From: Olsenella sp. kh2p3
GTDB lineage: Bacteria; Actinomycetota; Coriobacteriia; Coriobacteriales; Atopobiaceae
Assembly: GCA_900119625.1 (NCBI GenBank)
Contig: FPKD01000004.1
Location: 1-64,000 of the forward strand
DNA length: 64,000 nucleotides
Reading direction: 5' to 3'
The notes beneath the pieces were generated by a model, which was given only the letters and a program-made list of their open reading frames with translations, did not search any database and had not been told where the DNA came from. The position numbers and the translations under genes are program-made. Below, piece by piece: positions 34,652 to 43,822 of this stretch; positions within the stretch are counted from its first letter, which is position 1; each line of letters opens with the position of its first letter.

Positions 34652-36274
34652 ATGCAGCCCGTACTCAACGTCGAAGACGTCAAGCGCGTAGAGGTCGCGC
34701 TCACCCGTGTGGGTGTGAGCATCTCCGAGCTCATGCACCGTGCAGGATGCGCCGCAGCACAGGAGGCGCTTGCCCTGGGTGACGTCCAGAATGCCGTGAT
34801 TCTTGCCGGTATGGGCAACAACGGAGGCGATGGCTGGGTTGCAGCCGAGGCCCTGCTCGCCCATGGTGTCAACGTGAAAGTGGTTACGCCCATCGAGCCA
34901 GACCAGCTCTCCGGCGACCTAGCGCGCCAGGTGGCGCAGCGCGCCGTACGCGCGGGCGTCTCTACGCTGGTGGGGCCGTCCCGCGACGAGCTCGAGGGGC
35001 TTCTCTCGGCCTCTGACGTGGCGCTTGACTGCATGCTGGGCACGGGCTTTCACGGCGAGGTTCGAGCCCCCTTCGACATCTGGATTGACTGCGTGAACAG
35101 CTCGGGCGTGCGCGTGGTGGCCGTGGATGTGCCCAGTGGCCTTTCTGCCCAGACGGGGCAGGCGCCTGGCGCCTGCGTGGTTGCGGACCTCACGGTGACC
35201 ATGCTGTGCCTGAAGCCCGGCCTTCTCGCCGACGACGGCCGCGACGTGTGCGGCTCAATTGTCGTGGCGCCGCTTGCCGAGCAGACCGAGCAGATTGTGG
35301 TCGAGGCAGATCCGGTGGCCTGGCGCACCGACCTCGAGGACTACCTCGACGTGATGGTGCCGCCAACCACGGCCGTCGACAAGTTCTCTCGTGGCTCGGT
35401 GCTTGTTGTGGGCGGGTCCTCTCGCTTTGTGGGCGCGCCCATCTTGGCTGCCCGCGCGGCCGCCCGCGCGGGTGCCGGCTACGTGACCCTGGCCGTGCCC
35501 GCGTGCATCGTGCCGCAGGTACAGGCACATGTGCTGGAGATTCCCGTGGTGGGGCTGCCCTGCGACGAGGACGGCACCATCTCCAAGGAGGCCGTGCCCA
35601 TAGTGACCAAGCTGGCCGAGAAGCGCTCGGCGGTTCTCGCCGGCCCAGGCATGCGCGTCTCTGGCGGCACCGTTGCCGTTGTCTCAGCTCTTCTCGCATC
35701 TCCCACCCCGCTTGTGCTCGACGCGGACGCACTCAACTGCATCGCCCGTCTTACCTCGGGCAAGCTGCAGGACTTCCCGGAGATTCTCCGGAGGAGCACG
35801 CCGCTGGTGCTCACGCCGCACCGCCGCGAGCTTGGCCGCTTGGTAGGCAAGGAGGAGAACCCGCCCGCCTCGCTCGTGGACCAGCTTGAGGACGCGCGCA
35901 AGATCGTGTGGTCCGACGGTGGCTCCGAGCTGGTTGTGGTTGCCAAGGGCACTGCAACCGGCTGCGTGGGCGTCGAACAGGCCATACTTCCCAAGCCCGG
36001 TCCCGCGGCGCTTGCCACGGCAGGCTCGGGCGACGTCCTGGGTGGCATCATTGTCTCCAAACTCGCGCAGACCTACGGTCGCGTGGACAACCTGCCCCTT
36101 CTCTGCGCCCTCTCCTGCGAGCTTCACGGCTATGCCGCAACGCTTGCGACGGAGCGCATGGGCTCGAGGGGCGTCATGGCCTCGGACATCATCGACGAGC
36201 TGGGCATTGCAGACGACGCACTGGGGGAGCGCGTGACCTTCCCCGACGCCGACAACGGTGACGAGAACAACTAG
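34652..36274 (+). CDS. nnr: bifunctional NAD(P)H-hydrate epimerase/dehydratase
   Basis: Repairs hydrated NADH and NADPH. The N-terminal epimerase (residues 1-220) has GMGNNGGDGWVAAEALL. The C-terminal ribokinase-like dehydratase (from about 226) has DKFSRGSVLVVGGSSRF, LDADALNCIA, LTPHRRELGRL and the nucleotide-binding ATAGSGDVLGGII. 540 aa is a normal length for the fused form. It lies between acpS and alr in a tight co-directional run (gaps 6 and 11 nt). Confidence 0.95.
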   Translation: MQPVLNVEDVKRVEVALTRVGVSISELMHRAGCAAAQEALALGDVQNAVILAGMGNNGGDGWVAAEALLAHGVNVKVVTPIEPDQLSGDLARQVAQRAVRAGVSTLVGPSRDELEGLLSASDVALDCMLGTGFHGEVRAPFDIWIDCVNSSGVRVVAVDVPSGLSAQTGQAPGACVVADLTVTMLCLKPGLLADDGRDVCGSIVVAPLAEQTEQIVVEADPVAWRTDLEDYLDVMVPPTTAVDKFSRGSVLVVGGSSRFVGAPILAARAAARAGAGYVTLAVPACIVPQVQAHVLEIPVVGLPCDEDGTISKEAVPIVTKLAEKRSAVLAGPGMRVSGGTVAVVSALLASPTPLVLDADALNCIARLTSGKLQDFPEILRRSTPLVLTPHRRELGRLVGKEENPPASLVDQLEDARKIVWSDGGSELVVVAKGTATGCVGVEQAILPKPGPAALATAGSGDVLGGIIVSKLAQTYGRVDNLPLLCALSCELHGYAATLATERMGSRGVMASDIIDELGIADDALGERVTFPDADNGDENN

Positions 36275-36285
36275 GGAGCGAAGGC

Positions 36286-37443
36286 ATGGCAGTTCAGAGC
36301 CCTGCAAGCAGGTGGGCTTGGGTTGAGGTTGACCTCTCGGCCCTCAAGCGGAACACGCGCAAGTTCAAGGCGCTCCTGGAGCCTGGCGTCAAGATGATGT
36401 GCGTCGTGAAGTCTGACGCCTATGGTCACGGGGCAGAGCGCTGCGTGCGTGCCATGCACTCTGCCGGTGCCGACCAGTTTGCTGTGGCTACTGTCGAGGA
36501 GGGCGTGAAGCTGCGCCAGGCGGGCATCGAGTGGCCAATCCTCATGCTCTCCGAGCCACCCATGGACTGCGTGCAGACGCTTGTGGACTATGACATCATG
36601 CCATCGGTCTACACGTCCGAGTTTGCCCTTGCGCTGGGCGAGTGCGCTGCCGCGTCGGGTAAGGTGGCTCGCTACCACCTGGCCGTGGACACCGGCATGA
36701 CGCGCATTGGCGTGCGTCGCGAGGACGTGCTTGAGCTGAGGCGCACCATCGACTTTCACCGCGGGCTCGAGTGCGCGGGCATGTTCACGCACTTCGCAAC
36801 TGCCGATGCCATTGACGATTGGGACTTTGCCCTGCAGCTCAACCGGTTCAACGAGGCCGTCCAGATCGTGCGCGAGGCCGGCCTGGAGACCGGGCTTGTC
36901 CACTGCGACAACACGCCGGGCACGGTTCTGCATCCCGAGTGCCACTACGACATGTGTCGCGTGGGCGTTGGCCTCTACGGCCTGCAACCGGCCGAGACCA
37001 CGGCGCCGCGCATCCAGCTTGAGCCGGTCATGAGCGTACGCGGGCGCGTCACCCGCGCCATCTACCCCAGCGTGGGCGATGGCGTGGGATATGGACTCAC
37101 CTGGCGCGTTCCCAAGCAGAACATGCAGGTGGCAACCGTGCCCATTGGGTATGCCGATGGCCTTGCGCGCACGCTCTCCAACAACATGGACGTCATTGTG
37201 AACGGTGCGCGCTGCCGCCAGGTTGGCCGCATCTGCATGGACCAGTTCATGTTTGCGGTAGACGTGAACAACGCCCGCGCGTACCGACCCGCTAAGCCGG
37301 TCGAGATGGGCGATGTGGTGACCGTCATCGGACGCGACGGTGACGAGGAGATCACCGCCGACGAGATGGCAAAGCTTCGCGACACCATCAACTACGAGGT
37401 CGTATGCGACTTTGGCATGCGTCTCGAGAAGGTCTATGTCTAG
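36286..37443 (+). CDS. alr: alanine racemase
   Basis: Supplies D-alanine for peptidoglycan. The 385-aa fold-type III PLP enzyme has the PLP lysine in CVVKSDAYGHGAERC and the catalytic tyrosine in DGVGYGLTWRV. TGMTRIGVRREDVLEL and GRICMDQFMFAVD are also conserved. AGGGAGCGAAGGC precedes the ATG. The nnr-alr-udg-tsaE-tsaBD order is a known actinobacterial pattern around alr and tsaE. Confidence 0.97.
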   Translation: MAVQSPASRWAWVEVDLSALKRNTRKFKALLEPGVKMMCVVKSDAYGHGAERCVRAMHSAGADQFAVATVEEGVKLRQAGIEWPILMLSEPPMDCVQTLVDYDIMPSVYTSEFALALGECAAASGKVARYHLAVDTGMTRIGVRREDVLELRRTIDFHRGLECAGMFTHFATADAIDDWDFALQLNRFNEAVQIVREAGLETGLVHCDNTPGTVLHPECHYDMCRVGVGLYGLQPAETTAPRIQLEPVMSVRGRVTRAIYPSVGDGVGYGLTWRVPKQNMQVATVPIGYADGLARTLSNNMDVIVNGARCRQVGRICMDQFMFAVDVNNARAYRPAKPVEMGDVVTVIGRDGDEEITADEMAKLRDTINYEVVCDFGMRLEKVYV

Positions 37444-37486
37444 GCGCCGGCGTGAACGCGCCAGCCTCTTGGAGGGCGATGGAGAG

Positions 37487-38104
37487 ATGTCGGTGATGCA
37501 CATCCCCGGCCATGAGCACCAGGGTCCGCAGGAGGTCACGCTCGAGGAGATTCGCGCCGTCATGGGCAACTGCCAGCTCTGCCCCTTAGGGCAGACGCGC
37601 ACCAACCTCGTGTTTGGCGTGGGCAATCCCAACGCGCGCGTTATGTTCGTGGGCGAGGGCCCTGGCAGAAATGAAGACCTGCAGGGCGAGCCCTTCGTGG
37701 GTGCCGCCGGGCACAAGCTCGACTCGCTCCTCTCGGTTGCCGGCCTTACGCGCGACCAGATCTACATTGCCAACGTGGTGAAGTGCCGCCCGCCCGGAAA
37801 CCGTAACCCCAAGCCCGAGGAGATTGCGGCCTGCTCGCCCTTCCTGCGCGAGCAGATCCGTTCCGTGTGGCCGGACGTCCTTGTCTGCCTGGGGAACTTT
37901 GCTTCTCAATTTGTGCTGCGCACCGAGGCGGGGGTCACGTCGCTGCGCGGCAAGCTGTACCAGACCGGGCACTTTGTGGTGTGCCCTACGTTTCACCCGG
38001 CGGCCTGCATCTACCACTCGGACTGGCAGCCGCTTCTCGAGAGTGACCTTGCAATGGTTGGCCAGTGGCTGCGGGACAACCCGCCTGGTCCGGGGAAGGA
38101 GTAG
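37487..38104 (+). CDS. uracil-DNA glycosylase, iron-sulfur family 4
   Basis: Removes uracil from DNA. The 205-aa protein has the family-4 motif MFVGEGPGRNEDLQGEPFVG (GEAPG-like) and HPAACIYH near the end. The [4Fe-4S] cysteines are CQLCPLG, VVKCRPPGNR and IAACSPFL. I start at ATG 37487 (MSVMHIPG), preceded by GGAGAG; the longer frame lies within alr. tsaE begins two nt after its stop. Confidence 0.93.
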   Translation: MSVMHIPGHEHQGPQEVTLEEIRAVMGNCQLCPLGQTRTNLVFGVGNPNARVMFVGEGPGRNEDLQGEPFVGAAGHKLDSLLSVAGLTRDQIYIANVVKCRPPGNRNPKPEEIAACSPFLREQIRSVWPDVLVCLGNFASQFVLRTEAGVTSLRGKLYQTGHFVVCPTFHPAACIYHSDWQPLLESDLAMVGQWLRDNPPGPGKE

Positions 38105-38106
38105 CC

Positions 38107-38604
38107 GTGGCACGAGAGGCGTCGTTTAGGTCCACGTCGCAGGAGGAGACCATCGCGCTCGGCCGCGTGCTGGGCGGGCTTCTCCACGAGGGAGACGTGC
38201 TGGTGCTTACGGGAGACCTGGGGGCGGGAAAGACCCAGCTTACCAAAGGCATTGCCGCGGGCATGGGCGTGACGGCGGATGTCACCAGCCCCACCTTCAC
38301 TATCGAGATGGTCTACCACGGGCGCGAGATGGACCTCGACCACTTTGACCTCTACCGCCTTGACCGCCCGGAACAGCTCGAGGACACCGGCCTCTTTGAT
38401 GTGCTGGGCGCCGATGGCGTCTGCGTGATTGAGTGGGGCGAGCAGTTTGCCGGCGAGATTGGCGACGCGCGCGTGGACGTGTTCGTCACGCGCCTGGATG
38501 CCGAGGCGGCGCCGGGGGAGGAGCCCCCGCGCGAGGTGCGCTTTGTTGCGCATGACGCCCGTGGCGAGGAGCTGGTGGACGCGCTGGTGGCGGCCGCGGC
38601 GTAG
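38107..38604 (+). CDS. tsaE: tRNA threonylcarbamoyladenosine ATPase TsaE
   Basis: TsaE is the small ATPase that resets the TsaB-TsaD complex during t6A modification of tRNAs reading ANN codons. The 165-aa protein has Walker A LTGDLGAGKTQLTKGIA and conserved SPTFTIEMVYHG, DHFDLYRL and VIEWGEQF. The start is GTG 38107, with AAGGAG six nt upstream. The other t6A subunits are fused in the next gene. Confidence 0.95.
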   Translation: MAREASFRSTSQEETIALGRVLGGLLHEGDVLVLTGDLGAGKTQLTKGIAAGMGVTADVTSPTFTIEMVYHGREMDLDHFDLYRLDRPEQLEDTGLFDVLGADGVCVIEWGEQFAGEIGDARVDVFVTRLDAEAAPGEEPPREVRFVAHDARGEELVDALVAAAA

Positions 38605-38621
38605 GCGGGGGTTGCTTCTCC

Positions 38622-38704
38622 GTGCGGGAGTTGTTCCGCCGTTTTTGTACACATAACGGCGTTCAGTAAGCCGATTTCGTCGAATTCCTTCTCAACAGCT
38701 CCCG
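38622..38704. repeat. inverted-repeat element shared with the 50.3-kb region
   Basis: CGGGAGTTGTT (38622-38632) and AACAGCTCCCG (38694-38704) pair with one G-U. The right part, 38679-38701, matches 50333-50355 at 20 of 23 bases, including TTCTCAACAGCTC. It fills most of the gap between tsaE and the tsaB-rimI-tsaD gene. Confidence 0.6.
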
Positions 38705-38815
38705 GCGAGAATCGCGTGTGCTCTGGGGGTAGCGCGGCGCCCGCCGACGCCTGCCCGCATTGCCCGCGCTACACTATCCCTCGTGATAATGCCACGTCTC
38801 TGGAGTCAGATGAGA

Positions 38816-41248
38816 ATGACGAGCGATACCAACACCAAGGGTCTGGCCCTTGCCATCGATACGTCCACCGACATGCTTGCGTGCGCAGTGGTTTCCTGGG
38901 AGCCTGGCTCGGCTCCCCGCGTCCTTGCGGCGTGCGACCACATGTGCCGCCGCCAGGCCAACGTCGAGCTGGTCTCCACAGCGCTCGCGGCGCTCGAGGA
39001 CTGCGGCCACACCATGGTTGACCTCGACCGCATTCTGGTGGGGCGCGGCCCCGGCAGCTTCACGGGCGTGCGCATTGGCATCGCCACGGCCAAGGGTCTC
39101 TCGTGCGGGCTCTCCAAGCCGCTCCACGGCGTCTCGGTTCTCGACGCCACGGCATGGGGCGCCTGGCAAGCCGGCGTGCGCGGGCTTCTCGCCGTGGCGG
39201 ACGACGCCATGCGTGGCGAGGTCTACCCCGGCATCTACCAGCTGGATGACGCCGGTGCGCATCGCACCTTCGCCACCGAGACTGTCTGCAAAGCCGACGA
39301 GTGCGTGGCTACGTGGTCGGCGCGCGAGGACGCGTCCCGGCTTGTCCTTACGGGCAACGGGCTCAAGAAGTACCGCGCGCGCTTTGAGGCGGCCGGCTTC
39401 ACGAACATCCTGGACGAGACCCTGTGGTATCCCACGGGCGAGGGCCTGGCGCTAGCCGCGGCCGCGTCGCCCCTGGACTCCGGGGATCCGGCGCTTGTGC
39501 TGCCCATCTACACGCGCCTCTCGGACGCCGAGGAGAACGAGCGCAAGCGCCTGGGCCTCAAGGCGCCCGCAAGCGTCGAGGTCACGGGTGTGGATGACGC
39601 GCTGGCCGACAGGCACCTGCAGCTGCGTCCCATGTCGGTGAACGATCTGCCTGCCGTCGCGGCGCTGGAGGCCGCGGCCTTCTCGGTCTCCTCTCACACG
39701 CCTTGGACCGAGAAACTCTTCTACGAGGAGCTCTCACAGCCGGGCCGAAGCTGGTGGGTGGCGCACGACCTGGGCCGCATCATCGGCTTTGCCGGCGGCA
39801 TGATGGCCGGCGACGACTTCGAAATTTGCGACGTTGCCGTGGAGGAGGGGCACCGTCGCCAGGGCGTGGCGTCACGCCTGGTGGCGCGCCTGTGCTACGA
39901 CGCACATGTTCTCAACGCAAAGACCGCTTCGCTCGAGGTAGACGAGAAGAACGAGCCTGCCCGGGCTACCTACGACCACCTGGGCTTTGTTGAGGTTGGC
40001 CGCCGTCCGGGCTACTACGCATCCGACCACGACGCGCTTATCCTGCGCGCGGAGCTGCCGCTTGCGGGTGACGTCGAGGCCCTGGGCAAGCGCCCCGAGC
40101 CGCACGCCTCCATCCGCCCGTGGCCCATTCTCGCCGGGCCGAGAGACGCCGCGTGCAAGGAGGCCCTGGCTGCTGCCGGTGACTTGGTCCTCTCGATAGA
40201 GTCTTCCTGCGACGAGACGGCCGTGGCCGTGGTGGACTCCCGTGGTGCCGTGTGCGCAAGCGTGGTTGCCACCTCGATTGACTTCCATGCCCGATTTGGC
40301 GGCGTGGTACCAGAGATAGCCAGCCGCAAGCACGTCGAGGCCATCGTGGGCGTCTACGAGGAGGCCATGGCGCAGGCGGGTGCGCACTTTGGCTGCGACA
40401 CCCTTACTGCCGCGGACCTCTCCGCCGTTGGCGTCACCGCCGGTCCGGGCCTTGTGGGGGCTCTCGTAGTGGGCGTGGCGTTTGCCAAGGGTCTCTGCGC
40501 CTCAACGGATCTGCCGCTCATTGCGGTGCACCATCTTGAGGGGCACCTTCTCGCCAACCTCTTCGAGACGCCGGATTTGAAGCCGCCCTTTGTGGCAAGC
40601 CTGGTCTCTGGTGGCAACACCATGCTTGTCTACGTGCGCGGATGGGGCGACTACCAGATCCTGGGCACCACCATCGATGACGCTGTGGGCGAGGCCTTCG
40701 ACAAGGTGGCCAAGGCGCTGGGCCTGGGATACCCCGGAGGCCCGGTGATCAGCCGGCTTGCCGCCAAGGGCAACCCGCGTGCCATTCACTTCCCGCGCGC
40801 GATGATGCACAGCGGTGACTACCAGTTCTCGCTCTCTGGCCTCAAGACGGCCGTCATCACCTACATCGAAGGCGAGAACCGCGCCGGCCGGCCCATCGAC
40901 CTGCCCGACCTTGCGGCCTCCTTCGAGGCGGCGGTCATTGACGTGCAGGTTGCCAAGGCCGTGACGGCAGTCGAGCAGACGGGCGTCTCGGACTTCTGCG
41001 TGGGCGGCGGCGTCGCCGCAAACCCGCAGCTGCGTGAGGCGTACCGCGAGGCCTTTGGCAAGCGCGGCGTCCGCGTGACCGTGCCGCCCATGCGGGCCTG
41101 CGGTGACAACGCGGCAATGATCAGCGTCGCGGCGCTGAGAAGCTATCGGGCGCGCAACTTCGCGCCGCTCACGCTCGACGCCGACCCCAACGCGCCTCTT
41201 GGTGCCTGGTCCACGACCGACGCCCCCATTCCGCCCAGCTGGGAATGA
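38816..41248 (+). CDS. TsaB-RimI-TsaD triple fusion (t6A synthesis plus ribosomal acetyltransferase)
   Basis: One 810-aa protein with three enzymes. Residues 1-245 are TsaB (LALAIDTSTDMLACAV, VGRGPGSFTGVRIGIATAKG). Residues 264-420 are a RimI-type GNAT acetyltransferase (LRPMSVNDLPAVAALEAAAF, VAVEEGHRRQGVASRLV). From residue 456 it is TsaD (LSIESSCDETAVAVV, metal histidines in HHLEGHLLANL, LVSGGNTML, AANPQLREAYREAF). TsaB and TsaD make t6A37 on tRNA, with TsaE supplied by the gene upstream. RimI acetylates the N-terminus of S18. GGAG lies ten nt before this ATG; ATG 38810 is an alternative start. Confidence 0.95.
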   Translation: MTSDTNTKGLALAIDTSTDMLACAVVSWEPGSAPRVLAACDHMCRRQANVELVSTALAALEDCGHTMVDLDRILVGRGPGSFTGVRIGIATAKGLSCGLSKPLHGVSVLDATAWGAWQAGVRGLLAVADDAMRGEVYPGIYQLDDAGAHRTFATETVCKADECVATWSAREDASRLVLTGNGLKKYRARFEAAGFTNILDETLWYPTGEGLALAAAASPLDSGDPALVLPIYTRLSDAEENERKRLGLKAPASVEVTGVDDALADRHLQLRPMSVNDLPAVAALEAAAFSVSSHTPWTEKLFYEELSQPGRSWWVAHDLGRIIGFAGGMMAGDDFEICDVAVEEGHRRQGVASRLVARLCYDAHVLNAKTASLEVDEKNEPARATYDHLGFVEVGRRPGYYASDHDALILRAELPLAGDVEALGKRPEPHASIRPWPILAGPRDAACKEALAAAGDLVLSIESSCDETAVAVVDSRGAVCASVVATSIDFHARFGGVVPEIASRKHVEAIVGVYEEAMAQAGAHFGCDTLTAADLSAVGVTAGPGLVGALVVGVAFAKGLCASTDLPLIAVHHLEGHLLANLFETPDLKPPFVASLVSGGNTMLVYVRGWGDYQILGTTIDDAVGEAFDKVAKALGLGYPGGPVISRLAAKGNPRAIHFPRAMMHSGDYQFSLSGLKTAVITYIEGENRAGRPIDLPDLAASFEAAVIDVQVAKAVTAVEQTGVSDFCVGGGVAANPQLREAYREAFGKRGVRVTVPPMRACGDNAAMISVAALRSYRARNFAPLTLDADPNAPLGAWSTTDAPIPPSWE

Positions 41249-41275
41249 GACAAAGGGAGTTTCCCTTTGTCTCAT
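41245..41275 (+). terminator. perfect hairpin overlapping the tsaD stop codon
   Basis: ATGAGACAAAGGGA (41245-41258) and TCCCTTTGTCTCAT (41262-41275) form a perfect 14-bp stem with a three-base loop. The TGA stop (41246-41248) lies in the left arm. No T-run follows, so it may protect the mRNA end or terminate inefficiently. Confidence 0.65.
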
Positions 41276-41288
41276 GCGCGGCGACTGG

Positions 41289-41358
41289 CGCTACACATTC
41301 GCGCAACGAATCTGTAGCGACCTGCGCGCGTCACAAATTCGGAGACGAATCTGTAGCG
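41289..41358. repeat. ACGAATCTGTAGCG direct repeat and imperfect hairpin
   Basis: ACGAATCTGTAGCG occurs at 41306-41319 and 41345-41358. The first copy also pairs with CGCTACACATTCG (41289-41301) at 12 of 13 positions. The 390-nt gap 41249-41637 otherwise contains a GC-rich stretch (GAGGGG/CCCCTC near 41570) and no gene that I can support. Confidence 0.5.
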
Positions 41359-41637
41359 GAGAGGCTCCTCTGGCAGGGCTCCTCTAGTCTCATGTGCTTG
41401 CATGGGCAATAGCATCAAATATCAAATCAATTGCTCTGCTTAGTGAAAGTCCCCATTGTTACCTCACTGTGACTATCGGGGCACGTCGCGACCAGAGGAG
41501 TATCGTTGCCGTGTGCGCGTAACTTTCTCGCATCGGGTCGCATGTGCGCGTCTCGCTTGCAAGGGGGAGGGGAATGGGTCCCCTCCGGTTGCGTCGCGCG
41601 AAAGGGGAACAGCGGGGATCGTCCAGGGAGGACCACC

Positions 41638-42585
41638 ATGAAGAAGCATCCCATCCAGCACGCGTCTGGCTCATTTTCTCGTCGAGACTTTCTCAGGGCC
41701 TCGGGCATCACGGCCCTCACCGTTGGAGGGATGACCGTCCTCACGGCATGCGGCCCTGCCGCCCAGTCGAGCGACGCATCCGCAAGCTCCTCCACAACCT
41801 CCTCCACCAGCAGTGACACCTCCTCGTCAGACTCCCTCAAGCTGGGCGACGGCAAGACCCTGCGCGTGGGCATGGAGGCGGCCTACGCCCCCTACAACTG
41901 GCAGGAATCCTCGGCCAGCGACACCACCATCCCCATCGAGAACGTCGACGGCGCCTATGCCGACGGCTATGACGTACAGGTGGCCAAGAAGATTGCCGAC
42001 GCGCTGGGCATGGAGCCCGTCGCGGTGAAGATGGAGTTTGGCAGCCTGGTTGACTCGCTGGTCAATGGCCAGATTGACATCATCTGCGCTGGCATGTCCG
42101 TCACAGATGAGCGCGCGCAGTCCGCGGACTTCTCCGATTCCTACATCGACGATGAGGTCATCATGGTCGTCAAGCAGGACTCGCCCTACGCTGATGCCAC
42201 CAAGCTCTCGGACTTCTCGGGCGCCTCGGTCCTTGGCCAGAAGGACACCTTCTACGACGACCTCATCGACCAGATCCCCAACGTCAACCACCTCACGCCG
42301 GTGGCCACGGTGCCGCTGGTGGTCGACGGTCTTATGAACGGCACCTGCGACGCCATCACCTTCTCGTCCCTCTCGCTGCCGCGCCTGCTCAAGGACTATC
42401 CCACCCTCAAGAAGGTTGACCTTGCCGACGGCGAGGGCTTCACGGACGCCTCCAACCCCGACAACGCGGCCATCGCCAAGGGTCAGGATGCGGTTCTCGC
42501 CAAGATCAACGAGGTCATCGACGGCATCTCGGCGGACGAGCGCCAGAGCATGTGGGATGACTGCATGGACCGCCAGCCCGCATAG
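41638..42585 (+). CDS. amino-acid ABC transporter substrate-binding lipoprotein, Tat signal
   Basis: A 315-aa family-3 solute-binding protein. The N-terminus carries a twin-arginine motif (SRRDFLRASG) and a lipobox (VLTAC), so it is probably exported folded and lipid-anchored. A Ser/Thr-rich linker follows. The binding domain shows LRVGMEAAYAPYNWQE, YADGYDVQVAKKIADALG and IDIICAGMSVTDERA, typical of polar amino-acid binders. GGGAGG precedes the ATG. Permease and ATPase genes follow, so the system is complete. Confidence 0.93.
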   Translation: MKKHPIQHASGSFSRRDFLRASGITALTVGGMTVLTACGPAAQSSDASASSSTTSSTSSDTSSSDSLKLGDGKTLRVGMEAAYAPYNWQESSASDTTIPIENVDGAYADGYDVQVAKKIADALGMEPVAVKMEFGSLVDSLVNGQIDIICAGMSVTDERAQSADFSDSYIDDEVIMVVKQDSPYADATKLSDFSGASVLGQKDTFYDDLIDQIPNVNHLTPVATVPLVVDGLMNGTCDAITFSSLSLPRLLKDYPTLKKVDLADGEGFTDASNPDNAAIAKGQDAVLAKINEVIDGISADERQSMWDDCMDRQPA

Positions 42586-42618
42586 CGCGCGTTGCACACA
42601 GCAGGGAGAAGCAAGAAC

Positions 42619-43821
42619 ATGTCAGATGCACCATCAATTCCGGCGACAACCCGGCGCGCCCGTTTTGCGGCGTGGCTGCGCCGAGACCACCGCTACGTCC
42701 TTCTTGGCACCTCCGCCGTCGCGTTTGTGGGGATGTGGTTCTCCAGCCAGCCGCGTCCGGCGCTGAGCTTCCTCGCCCATGCCTTCACGGTCGAGGTCGT
42801 GATGTACTACGTGCTGGCCGCGTGGCTGGTGCTCTCGGCGGTGGGGCTTGTCTTCAAGCTCACGCACTGGAATACGTATGGCCAGGTGGCGCCTTTCGTG
42901 AAGCCCGGTGCGCGTCGGGCGCTGCGCCTGGGGTCCTACGTGATCTGGGCGCTCGCCATCGTGCTCTTTGTTGACCGTGCGGTCATGGGCTTTGCGAGCG
43001 CCTGGGCCGCCGCCGCGGCTTCCTCTGGGATGCCGCAGGATGACATGCTCACGCAGATCCTCTACATGTTCCAGCAGGGCTACGCCACGTACCTGCAGGG
43101 CATCCTCACGACTATCGAGCTTGCCGTCTTTGGCACGGCCATCGCCTTTGTGCTGGCAATGCTTCTGGTCTTTGTGCGCATCCAGCGCATTGACCGCCCC
43201 GACAACGATTTCGTCCGCTTCTGGAAGAAGGTGGGCGTGGGCTTTGCCAAGGTCTACAGCACCGTGGTTCGCGGCACGCCCATGCTGGTCCAGGGCGTCA
43301 TCATCTACTACGCCGGGTTTGGCCTGTTCAGCGGCTCGGGCATGTCTGTGACCGAGATCAACGCCGTGTGGTCGCGCTTCATTGCCGGCCTGGTGGTCAT
43401 CTCGCTTAACTCCACCGCGTACATGATGGAGGTCCTGCGCGGCGGCATCGAGTCGGTCGACAAGGGCCAGATGGAGGCTGCGCGCTCGCTGGGCCTCTCG
43501 CAGTGGCAGGCCATGGTCAAGGTCGTCTTCCCGCAGGGCATTCGCTACGCCATTCCCGGCCTCTCCAACGAGTTGGTCATCAACATCAAGGACTCTTCGG
43601 TCCTCTCGGTGATTGGCGTGTTTGACCTGGCATTTGCTGCCTCGACCATCGCGGGCATCTACTACAAGCAGCTGAACGCCTATCTCGTCATTGCGGTCTT
43701 CTACCTCATCATGACGGCAACGGCGTCGTGGCTTCTGGGCAAGCTTGCCAAGCGGCTCGACGCAAAGACCGAGCCCGTGCTGGGCGTGTCCAACCAGATG
43801 AAGGCAGGAGGCGAGAAGTAG
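42619..43821 (+). CDS. polar amino-acid ABC transporter permease with long N-terminal part
   Basis: A 400-aa HisM/GlnP-type permease. The core begins near [20 protein letters not shown] and contains [16 protein letters not shown] and the EAA loop [20 protein letters not shown]. Typical members have about 220-250 aa. Here about 150 residues precede the core and include several additional hydrophobic helices ([33 protein letters not shown]). I start at ATG 42619; a TTG start at 42592 is possible. The ATPase follows by one nt. Confidence 0.92.
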   Translation: MSDAPSIPATTRRARFAAWLRRDHRYVLLGTSAVAFVGMWFSSQPRPALSFLAHAFTVEVVMYYVLAAWLVLSAVGLVFKLTHWNTYGQVAPFVKPGARRALRLGSYVIWALAIVLFVDRAVMGFASAWAAAAASSGMPQDDMLTQILYMFQQGYATYLQGILTTIELAVFGTAIAFVLAMLLVFVRIQRIDRPDNDFVRFWKKVGVGFAKVYSTVVRGTPMLVQGVIIYYAGFGLFSGSGMSVTEINAVWSRFIAGLVVISLNSTAYMMEVLRGGIESVDKGQMEAARSLGLSQWQAMVKVVFPQGIRYAIPGLSNELVINIKDSSVLSVIGVFDLAFAASTIAGIYYKQLNAYLVIAVFYLIMTATASWLLGKLAKRLDAKTEPVLGVSNQMKAGGEK

Positions 43822-43822
43822 C

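Noticed and set aside
41400..41637. Possible T-box or riboswitch leader before the amino-acid ABC transporter
   Set aside because: There is a GC-rich hairpin and a weak GGGTCCCCTCC similarity, but no T-box core, specifier loop or lysine-riboswitch motif.
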